A DNA stretch of 64,000 nucleotides, taken from the NCBI GenBank assembly GCA_015075375.1, contig JABTUM010000004.1:62001-126000 (forward strand), written 5' to 3'. Within the stretch, counting starts at the first letter, position 1. Every line of letters begins with the position of its first letter. This DNA comes from Planctomycetota bacterium. Lineage in GTDB: Bacteria; Planctomycetota; SZUA-567; H5-PLA8. Below the pieces are notes generated by a model, which did not search any database, had not been told where the DNA came from, and worked only from the letters and a program-made list of their open reading frames with translations. The translations under genes were made by a program, and so were the position numbers. Shown here in pieces: positions 53,414 through 61,690 of the stretch.

Positions 53414-56400
53414 CTCCGGGCTCCTTGGATTTCGAATCCTCACCGGCCCCCGCGCGCAATTTCGAGGCAGGCATCTCGTATAACTCGATCTCGCTGAGCG
53501 AAGAATGACCTTCGAGGACGTACACGCGCAGCTTGCGTGTGTAGACGGGCTTGTCGAATTTGATCACGGTGTACGGCGCAGCATTGCCGCGAACCTTCGC
53601 CAAATTGATCCAAAAGCCGCGTTGAAGCTGGCGCTTTTCGTATTCCGAAAGATCTTTTCGCAGTTCGCGCCCTTCAACGAAAGCGTCCACCGTAAAGGTG
53701 GACATACGACTGAGCTGAGGGTCTTCGGCCAGCGCCACGTGCGTGAGGATTCGTTTGCGTGAGAGTTCAAGCTCGACAGCGCAGGGAACGATCGCCTCGT
53801 TGCTGGAAATTTTAAAGGTGTCCCCGCTGCCAAACCACTTGCCGGCAAAGAGTCCGGCTTCACGCTCGAATGCGCGCCCGTTGACGAAGCACATAGGGTC
53901 GAGCCACTGCGCAGGAAAGGGCGAGTCAGTTTCCTTTACGTTGTAGAAGGCCATGATGTTTTTCGTGGGCGGATCGATTTGGGCTTTAATGGAAGTCTGG
54001 TCGCGGTAGAGGCCCTTGAAAAGCACCACGTTTTCGGAAGGAAATTCGAGCGCACGAATCGTAACGCGGCTATGGGCCTTACCGGCGCCGACGGCGGCGA
54101 CGCGGACTTCGATGCGATCGGGACGGTCGCCGAGCTTGAGGATGGCGCGCTGCGTCAGCGGATCCTTTCCGCTGACCCGCGCGGAGAGCGATACGCGTTC
54201 CGACGGCGCCGAACCTTCGCCGGCGCCCGCAGCTCCGTCGAATTCGAGCGCGGAAAGCGAAAGGGATAGTTCGCCCTGTTCCGGCGTGCAGGTCCATTCC
54301 AGCAGGTAGGATCCAAACGGCTTGCCTTTAAGGCCGGCCATTTGAGGCTTCTGCGCGCCGACGGTTCCGTCGAGACCGGCGAGGTCGGCACCAAGCGGAA
54401 TCTGCCGCTCCAGGTCGGCCCACGGGAGCGCGCCTGCGGCATCCGACGGACCCGGAACGCGTTCGAGTTCGCTCCAACGCGCTTCCACTTCAATCGGAGG
54501 CGCGAAGCGATGCAGATCGCTCGTCCAAAGCTGCTTTCCATTGGCATCCAGCAGGATCGCGTTGCCGCGGAAAGTCCCGGCGGCGAGGCGTCCGTCCGGC
54601 AGCCACGCTAGCCGCGCGGCGCTGCCGAGCGGGACCGACCATTGCGGCGCGAGATTCAGATCCAGGACGACGAGTTCGCCGGAGGAATCGGAGAGCGCCA
54701 GGCGTTCGCGCTCACGATCGACGGCGACGGTGCAAATGCCGGCGGAGCGCGCAACGATGCGGAGCGATTGCCACGCGGGATCGGAGCGGCAAAGCGTATC
54801 GCCGACCACAAAGAGGAGGCTGCGATCCGGGAGCACGGTCACGTGGCTGCGCGTCGAAACTCCGCCCGTGTATGTAGGAGCCTGAAAGCGTTCGATCTGG
54901 GCGGGCGCAAAAGCGGCGTCCAGCAGAATGAGGGATTCGTGCCCGCGCCGAGTTTTGATGAGCGCCAATGCGCCGCCCCCGGGCAAGAGCGAAATTTTAT
55001 CCAGCTTGGGCGCGTCGCGGCGTTCGAAGGGCGCGGCCGCCTCGATGCGCGCGGCATCGAAAGGAACGGATTTGCGCACCTTTCCCGTCAGCGCGTCGCA
55101 GAAGACGATATCGTCGCCGTCGCGCCCGCCGATGCCCGGCGCTCTGCCTTCGAGGCGATAGACGAGCGTGTCGCCTTCGTCGAGCAGACCCAGACAGGTC
55201 GCGGAGCGGCCGAAAAGAATTTCGCGCGTAGACTGATAGTTGTCCCATTCGTCGAAGCGCCAACGTTCCTTGAGCGCCAAATCGTAGATTACGAGCCCGT
55301 TGCCGCGCGGCACGGCGACGTAGCGGCCTTGCGGATCGACGAAGCAGCGGGTTTTACGCCACTGCGGCGGAATGGGCAGACGCCAGGCGATGCTTCCGTC
55401 GGGTTCGCGACAGTACATCCAGGCTTCGGCGAGCACGAGGATGCGGCCCACGCTGCCCACGCGCCAGACGCCTTCGATGTTGCAATGACCTATCTTTTCT
55501 TCGGCGCGCACAGCTCCGGTCTCGTCGAGCAGGAAGAAACTCTTGGCATACCCGGTGCTGGCAAAGACGAGGGGTTCGTCCTTGCGCGGCGCGACTACGT
55601 GGAGAACCGGCGAACCGTCCATGCGTTCGAAGGCCGATCCGGGTTCGACCTGGCCGGCATCGTCCACGGCGGCCAAGACCGAGGCGGGTGGCGGTACGGG
55701 CGGCGCGGGTGCGGCGCCGAGTTCGGCCAGCTTCTTGAGGGCCGCACGGACTCCCGACGGATCGGGCCCCAACGCGCAGAGCACGTCGCGATCAGGCGCG
55801 AACGGACTGCGCACTGCCGCGAGCACGCCGCGACCGGGACCAGGGAAATTTTCCGTAAGCGGACGGACGAGAAGCTGGCTCTCTTGGATTTCCTCAATCA
55901 ATTTATGCTGCGCTTCGGCGCCTAAAAGGAGCAAGGGATGCTCGATGTACGAACCGGGATTCATTTCGGTCCAGCCTTCCAGCAGGTGGACGCGTTCGCC
56001 CACCGCGTACAGTTCCGGATCGGCGAGACTGACGAGGCGCGAGCGGATGCCCAGGATCTTGAGCATTTCCCGAGCTTCCTCGGCCACGGCCTTCCATTCG
56101 CCGCGTTGCGCTTCGCTGAGCGGAATCCAGACTTCGGCTTGATCGGTACGCCGCGCCGCGAGGAAGGTTTCGATCAGGCCGCGGCGCTGGATGTCCACGG
56201 CGGGCACCTCGGTTAACGCGGCGGCCAATGGGAAGCCTTCGGGCGCACGCACCTCGACGGAAGCCTGCGCAACGCGGCCGGAGACGAGTTCCTTGATACG
56301 CAAGGTCCACGTGCCCGGCCGCGGACCGAGCGGCGCGGGCAGGTCGAGCGACCAAACCGGCGAGCCCAAGCCCGTTTCCTTCCGCACCAAGGAGCCCTGC

Positions 56401-59400
56401 GCGTCGCGTAACTCAACTTCCATCGGCAGGTGCGCCTGAAGCGGCTCGCCCTGTGCCCCCAACGGCGTGAAGCGCACGGGGAAACTCAGTCCTTGGGCCG
56501 CCGTCTCGGGGCGCTCGATGCGCCAGCGCGCCGCGGGAACGGGGAGGCCAACCAGAATGCGGAACGGGGTGCGGCCGAGATCGCAATCGACTTCGAGACG
56601 GCCGTCCTCGGCTTTGCGGACATCGACCGAACGCTGGCTGAAGAGATCGTAGAGCACCCGGCCTTCGTCGCGCAGGCGCACGCAGGCAATCTGCGGGACG
56701 AGCGTGTGTTCGTTGGCTTCTCCGTAAAAGGCGCTGACCGAATGATTCCGCGCGATGCGTGTAGTGCCCATGAAGCTTGGAAAACGCAGATTCCAGACCA
56801 CGGTGTAGCGGACCTCGCCGGCGGCCAGGGTTTGCACCAGCGTGTCGGAGGTGACGGCTTCGGCGTACGGCTTGAACTTTTCCAACAGTACGCGCTTGAG
56901 TTCGGGCAGCTTACGATTCATCTCGGCCAGGATCCAAGCGTGCGCGTCGTCCTGCGGGTACGCGAGGCCCCAGCGCTTATCGGCGATGCTGAGTTCGCTG
57001 AAATCGTCTTCGAGCTTAACGGCGCCGGACGGTACGAGGGTCGAGAGGGAACCGGCGAAGACGGGCTTGCCTTGTTCGGCGAATTTGGCGATCGCTTCCA
57101 GATGTTTGGGCTGCGCGTAATGCAAAGAAGGGAGGATCAACATGCGGAAGCGGCCGAGTTCGCCGGCGTCGATCATTTCTTCGGTGACGAAGAGCGCATC
57201 GAAGCCCAGTGAAGTGAGCTGCATGAGGCAAGCCTGAGCGCACCATAATCCGTTGCCGGGAAGCCATTGGGGATGCGAGACGGCGAGCGACTCGTACATG
57301 GTTTGATGGAAGGGGTACAGAATGCCCACTTCACCCAGCGGCTTGGCGGCACCCAACGCGGGTCCGTAAGTGTGCAGGAGATCCCGTATTTCATTCAATT
57401 CTTCCTCGTAAAATGGCTTCCTGAAATCCTCCGGCTTTCCGGTTCCCATGCCCATGTAGCCGACCGACTGCACACCCGATGCGAGATGGCCGGCCACGTG
57501 ATTCTTCAGATTTTGAGGACCGGTAAGGCCTGCGTTGCTGATGGCCCCCCAAAGTTCGTTGCCGCAGATGCGCACGAATCGCGTGCGCAAGAAATCTTCG
57601 TAAATGAGCTGCCAACCGAAATCGCTGAATCCGGTCCAGACGCCGACGGGCGACTGGTTCGCGTTGTAAGTAACGTGGTAAGAATCGCCCCCGGTGGCGC
57701 CCCATCCCGGCCCCAGGTTGGCCAATTTCAGACCGGGATGCAAGGGTTCGACCGCGTCGCGCACGCGCTTGTAGAATTCGCCCATCAGAGAATTGGTGCG
57801 CTTCATCCACGCTTCCCAACGTCTTCCGTTCTCGGCCAGTTCTGGCGGGACCTGGCGATCTTTCAAATAGGCATGGAGGTAGGCGGAGGCGTCGCTGTAA
57901 AGCGGCGGGTCGAAGCCGTTGCGTTGGTTGAACTCCTTCAAGAGCGCCTGCATACGGTTGTACCGATTGCGGTCGACGACCTCCGCGTTTCCCAGGGGAT
58001 CGGTGTTCGGGTAGACGGGCACGAGTCCTTCAAAGTTTTCGAATTTATCTTGAATCTGCGTAATCAATTGGAATTTACGCGTCTCGGACCGCACTTCCTT
58101 TTCGATGCTGTGAATCAGGCTGATGGGGCTGTAGTTGCAGACGGCTCCGGACATATGGCCCATGCCCTCGAAGCCCAGCGCTTCGGAGACGGCCTCGAAG
58201 TGATTCTGATAGTAGAAGACTTCGTGCGCGGGCAGAGACAGGTCGGCGCGCAAAAGCGCTTCGACTTGAGCGACTTCGCTTGAAGAGTCTCTTCCCTGGT
58301 ACTTGGCGAGTGGATTGAAGACATACCAATTCGGGATGGCCAGATCTCCCTTTCGCGCGAGGAGCTCCGCATTGCGTTTAAGGATGCGCCTCGCTGCGTT
58401 GGCTTCTGCGATGCTCTCGGGCACGTTCACGAATTCGATGCCGCCGTCCACGCTCAAACTGGAAAAGCAGCCGTCCAGGAAAATGGGATTGGGCCGTTTG
58501 CTGCGCCCTTCCGAGATGCGCAACGACCAGCGGTTCGATTGCGCATCGCCCATGGATGCGTGCAGTTCGTAGTCGCCTTCCTCCAAAGCCAAGCTGGCCT
58601 GCTTGCCGAGCACGAAATGGAACGGGATTCGACCCGGGCCTTGGGCAGCCACGTCGCGTTCGCAAACCGTGTAACGCCGGTCGCCGCGGCGCAATTCGAG
58701 CTTCAGCTTGCCCGCGGGGAGCGCGGCGGCGCTTTTGAGCACGATGCTGATGGGAATTTCAGCTCCACGCAAGAAGGCGTGGCGTCCTGACGGGCAGAAG
58801 ACCGAAACTTGGAGACGCGCCCCCGGATGCACGATGCCTTGCAGAAAGTCGGCACTTAAGGTGGTTTGCGGCGCGGCCTCTCCTCTGCGCGCGGCGACGA
58901 TACGCAGCCAGTACATGTTTCCAGGGAGATCAGGCATCACGAGGTCGTATTGCTCGGGTTCGCTCGCGGCGCAGACGTTCACGCGGCGCCATTCTTCGCC
59001 AGGCACTTCGGGGGTCGGCGATTCGCCCAGCCAGCCGTCTTCGCGCAGGACGGGGCGCGTCCAAACGAAGGCGGCCACTTCAAGCGGTTCCAGCGTCGGC
59101 GCATCGAGGGCGTCCTTTATCTGAATGCGCGCGCGCAGGGCCTGGCCGGATTCCACACTTCCGGCGGGCAGCGAGACGCACAATAGACGCGGCTCTTCGG
59201 ATTCGGCTGATCTGGCGTCGATGACGATGCGCCGGCGCGGAAAGACGCCGAGGTCGCCATGAAAAGGTACCGGTCCGTTCTTCGCGCGGCGGCCAAATTC
59301 GATACGCGCGCCCTCAGGCGAACTGAACGCGTAGAAGGTCTCGGGCGCTTTGCGGCCGCCGCCGCCTTCTTCGGTCCGGCCTTTGTAGAGCCCCGACGGC

Positions 59401-60266
59401 CCGGCAATGGAGACGTTGAGCCGCGAACCGTGCAGGGCGACCGGTACAGCCACCTTGGGCAGCACCAAGGTGAATCGGTCTTCGACGCTCACGCCGCGGT
59501 CGTCGACCGCATGGCCTTGCTTGTCGACGACGGTCAGGCCTTCGGGGCTGACGTGAAAGTTTCGCTCCGAGGGGACGACGCGGTAGCCCGCGCCTTGGGT
59601 ATTGGCGAGCATATACAAGGTCAGGCGTTCGAAGGTTGCGTTGGAGGCGAGCAGCTTTTCCTTGGGCAACAGGTCTTCTTTATTCCAGTACAAGCGAGGC
59701 ATGACGGGCAGGCGGCGCAGTTCGGCCGGAAGCGCGCGCACCGCGCTGCCGTCGACGGCGATCAGGGAGACGGGAAACACGAGCACGTCGATGCGCGATC
59801 CTTCCACGCGCAGGGTAGGATCGGTGGTGGTAATCGCAGCTCCGGCGATGGTGAAGCGATGCGCGCCGGGATCGATCACATGCTCGCCGTCTTCCAGGCT
59901 GAGTTTGATTTCGTCGCTGCGGCCGAGGTAGCTGCCTTGGTAGGTGCGTTGGAACGGATGCTTGCCGTCGATCACGATGCCGCGCATGTAGTTCACGTAC
60001 TTGTCGAATTCGGCTTTCGGCTTGACCTCCTTCTCTTTAACGGGTTCCAGGTTCAGATTTTTCGCGCGCTCGGCGAGGCGATCGCGTTCGGCTTGCGCCA
60101 ACTCGCGTTCTGCGTCCACATCGATCTGCGTAACGACGGAGGAGACCGGCTGCTCGGGTGCTTCAGCGCGCACAAGCCGAAACGTGACTTCCAATGCGCC
60201 GGCCGAAAGGCAAACGAAGCCCGCGGCAAACAGGAGTTTCAATGCAAGAGATCGTGCGGCGCTCAT
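53406..60266 (-). CDS. Giant exported protein with GH42-like, propeller and discoidin-like domains
   Basis: This protein has 2286 residues from the ATG at 60264-60266, which overlaps the previous stop by ATGA. An N-terminal hydrophobic segment (about 8-24) is a signal. Residues about 30-590 are beta-rich with macroglobulin or bacterial Ig-like character. About 590-1050 looks like a TIM barrel joined to a GATase-like domain, as in GH42 beta-galactosidases (RICGNELWGAIS, then GILYPFHQTMYESLAVSHP, and LPSLHYAQPKHLEAIAKFAEQGKPVFAG). About 1550-1920 forms a propeller with short WD/PQQ-like blades. The C-terminal 110 residues resemble an F5/8 or NPCBM sugar-binding domain ending LSEIELYE. Activity on a glycan is inferred, not shown. 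Confidence 0.82.
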   Translation of the reverse strand: MSAARSLALKLLFAAGFVCLSAGALEVTFRLVRAEAPEQPVSSVVTQIDVDAERELAQAERDRLAERAKNLNLEPVKEKEVKPKAEFDKYVNYMRGIVIDGKHPFQRTYQGSYLGRSDEIKLSLEDGEHVIDPGAHRFTIAGAAITTTDPTLRVEGSRIDVLVFPVSLIAVDGSAVRALPAELRRLPVMPRLYWNKEDLLPKEKLLASNATFERLTLYMLANTQGAGYRVVPSERNFHVSPEGLTVVDKQGHAVDDRGVSVEDRFTLVLPKVAVPVALHGSRLNVSIAGPSGLYKGRTEEGGGGRKAPETFYAFSSPEGARIEFGRRAKNGPVPFHGDLGVFPRRRIVIDARSAESEEPRLLCVSLPAGSVESGQALRARIQIKDALDAPTLEPLEVAAFVWTRPVLREDGWLGESPTPEVPGEEWRRVNVCAASEPEQYDLVMPDLPGNMYWLRIVAARRGEAAPQTTLSADFLQGIVHPGARLQVSVFCPSGRHAFLRGAEIPISIVLKSAAALPAGKLKLELRRGDRRYTVCERDVAAQGPGRIPFHFVLGKQASLALEEGDYELHASMGDAQSNRWSLRISEGRSKRPNPIFLDGCFSSLSVDGGIEFVNVPESIAEANAARRILKRNAELLARKGDLAIPNWYVFNPLAKYQGRDSSSEVAQVEALLRADLSLPAHEVFYYQNHFEAVSEALGFEGMGHMSGAVCNYSPISLIHSIEKEVRSETRKFQLITQIQDKFENFEGLVPVYPNTDPLGNAEVVDRNRYNRMQALLKEFNQRNGFDPPLYSDASAYLHAYLKDRQVPPELAENGRRWEAWMKRTNSLMGEFYKRVRDAVEPLHPGLKLANLGPGWGATGGDSYHVTYNANQSPVGVWTGFSDFGWQLIYEDFLRTRFVRICGNELWGAISNAGLTGPQNLKNHVAGHLASGVQSVGYMGMGTGKPEDFRKPFYEEELNEIRDLLHTYGPALGAAKPLGEVGILYPFHQTMYESLAVSHPQWLPGNGLWCAQACLMQLTSLGFDALFVTEEMIDAGELGRFRMLILPSLHYAQPKHLEAIAKFAEQGKPVFAGSLSTLVPSGAVKLEDDFSELSIADKRWGLAYPQDDAHAWILAEMNRKLPELKRVLLEKFKPYAEAVTSDTLVQTLAAGEVRYTVVWNLRFPSFMGTTRIARNHSVSAFYGEANEHTLVPQIACVRLRDEGRVLYDLFSQRSVDVRKAEDGRLEVDCDLGRTPFRILVGLPVPAARWRIERPETAAQGLSFPVRFTPLGAQGEPLQAHLPMEVELRDAQGSLVRKETGLGSPVWSLDLPAPLGPRPGTWTLRIKELVSGRVAQASVEVRAPEGFPLAAALTEVPAVDIQRRGLIETFLAARRTDQAEVWIPLSEAQRGEWKAVAEEAREMLKILGIRSRLVSLADPELYAVGERVHLLEGWTEMNPGSYIEHPLLLLGAEAQHKLIEEIQESQLLVRPLTENFPGPGRGVLAAVRSPFAPDRDVLCALGPDPSGVRAALKKLAELGAAPAPPVPPPASVLAAVDDAGQVEPGSAFERMDGSPVLHVVAPRKDEPLVFASTGYAKSFFLLDETGAVRAEEKIGHCNIEGVWRVGSVGRILVLAEAWMYCREPDGSIAWRLPIPPQWRKTRCFVDPQGRYVAVPRGNGLVIYDLALKERWRFDEWDNYQSTREILFGRSATCLGLLDEGDTLVYRLEGRAPGIGGRDGDDIVFCDALTGKVRKSVPFDAARIEAAAPFERRDAPKLDKISLLPGGGALALIKTRRGHESLILLDAAFAPAQIERFQAPTYTGGVSTRSHVTVLPDRSLLFVVGDTLCRSDPAWQSLRIVARSAGICTVAVDRERERLALSDSSGELVVLDLNLAPQWSVPLGSAARLAWLPDGRLAAGTFRGNAILLDANGKQLWTSDLHRFAPPIEVEARWSELERVPGPSDAAGALPWADLERQIPLGADLAGLDGTVGAQKPQMAGLKGKPFGSYLLEWTCTPEQGELSLSLSALEFDGAAGAGEGSAPSERVSLSARVSGKDPLTQRAILKLGDRPDRIEVRVAAVGAGKAHSRVTIRALEFPSENVVLFKGLYRDQTSIKAQIDPPTKNIMAFYNVKETDSPFPAQWLDPMCFVNGRAFEREAGLFAGKWFGSGDTFKISSNEAIVPCAVELELSRKRILTHVALAEDPQLSRMSTFTVDAFVEGRELRKDLSEYEKRQLQRGFWINLAKVRGNAAPYTVIKFDKPVYTRKLRVYVLEGHSSLSEIELYEMPASKLRAGAGEDSKSKEPGDE

Positions 60267-61690
60267 GGGCGCACCTCGTTTCCGCTCTTTTGGTCGATCT
60301 GCTTTTTCCAGCGGGCGCAAGCGCCGCGAATCTCGGCGTTGGGATCGAGATACATCGCTTCCAGCATGGGTAGGTCGTATTCGTCGAGAATGTTCTCGTA
60401 TAGGTAGAGTCCCAGCGTTTCGGTGGCTTCGAGGCGGACGATTTCGGATTCGTGCGCGAGGAATTTCAAGATGCCGTCCCGCGCGGCGTGGGTGCGCAGT
60501 TCGGGGCGGCGCAGCAGGCGGAAGAACTGCGGCGCCACGCGGTAATCGTCGAGGTTCCTGGCGAGCGGGCGCGCCGGAGCGCTGCCCAGTTGCAAGAGCG
60601 CGCGCTCGAGCGCTTGGCTGAGTTGGAGGACCTCGGTGCGCTTATACAGTTCGGCCAACGGCGCGGCGGCACGTTCGCAGCGGAATCTACCCAACAACTC
60701 CACGGTCTGAATGAAAAGTTCGGTGAGATCCATGTCCTTGCCCAGTGCGGCGGCTGGAAGCTTGAGGCTGTCGAGCAGATGGGGCACGCAGCGCGCATCG
60801 CCCAAACGGCCGGCGACGACGGCAAGCTGACCGTTGCAGAGCAGGATCGGCATGTGCTTGGCGATGTTTTCCTGGTCGTAAGCCAGCGGCACGATGCGTC
60901 CCAAGCAGACCGGCGCGGCGGATGGACCCATGCTTTCGATGGCGCGGACGGTGGCCTGGCGCGAGAAACTGTCGGCGCGTTCTAGCGAGGCGATCAACGC
61001 GGGGAGCGCGTCGGCGACCTGGATTGCCGCCAGCGCCTGCACCACTGTGAGGCGGGTTTGCAGATCGCCTTCAGCCCATGCCACTTGATCGACCAGCGGC
61101 GCGGGATCTTTGGCGCCTGCGGGGTGCCCGGGATCGGGAACGCGTTCGACCGCGAATTCGAGACGCGCCGCGAGGGGCTTCCAGAGCACCGTGCGCTTTC
61201 CTTGCGCGATGGCCAGCGCGGCCGAGCGGCGGACGTCGGAGGCCGGATCGGCCAGCGCCCTCTCAAGCGCGGCGCCGGCGCGCTCGTCGGTGACGGTGCT
61301 CAAGGCGTGAACGGCAGCCGCTCGCGCGGGGGCGTAGGGGTCTTGGGTGAGCTCCAGCAGCGTATCAAGCCCGGCTTGCGCGCCGCAACGACCGATGGCC
61401 CACGCGATCGCGGCGCGGCGTTCGCCGTCCGGATCGGCGGCGCACGCGACGAGCGCGGAGACGGCGTCGGCGGCGCCGATGCGTCCCAGGGCGCGAATGG
61501 CAAAGCCGGCTTGCGGACCTTTAAGGGCGGGGAGGAGTTCCGGAACGACCGGCGCGCCGGCGGCAACAACGCGTTCGAAGGCCGCGGCATTGTCCAATTG
61601 CGCGATCGCAGGGCCGAACTCGCCGGCCTGAACGGTGAACGCGCAGGCACAAGCCAATCCCGCCAAGGATCCCAAGCGTTGGCGATTCAT
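60263..61690 (-). CDS. Exported HEAT-repeat protein
   Basis: This protein has 475 residues from the ATG at 61688-61690, overlapping the previous stop by ATGA. A short signal peptide (about 1-22, LGSLAGLACACAFTVQAGEF) is followed by HEAT/PBS-lyase-like helical repeats: AIRALGRIGAADAVSALVACAADPDGERRAAIAWAIGR pattern, then AVHALSTVTDERAGAALERALADP and others to the C-terminus. HEAT proteins bind partners, and this one probably scaffolds the exported proteins encoded beside it. The stop overlaps the giant gene by ATGA, so the stoichiometry may be coupled. Confidence 0.85.
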   Translation of the reverse strand: MNRQRLGSLAGLACACAFTVQAGEFGPAIAQLDNAAAFERVVAAGAPVVPELLPALKGPQAGFAIRALGRIGAADAVSALVACAADPDGERRAAIAWAIGRCGAQAGLDTLLELTQDPYAPARAAAVHALSTVTDERAGAALERALADPASDVRRSAALAIAQGKRTVLWKPLAARLEFAVERVPDPGHPAGAKDPAPLVDQVAWAEGDLQTRLTVVQALAAIQVADALPALIASLERADSFSRQATVRAIESMGPSAAPVCLGRIVPLAYDQENIAKHMPILLCNGQLAVVAGRLGDARCVPHLLDSLKLPAAALGKDMDLTELFIQTVELLGRFRCERAAAPLAELYKRTEVLQLSQALERALLQLGSAPARPLARNLDDYRVAPQFFRLLRRPELRTHAARDGILKFLAHESEIVRLEATETLGLYLYENILDEYDLPMLEAMYLDPNAEIRGACARWKKQIDQKSGNEVRP

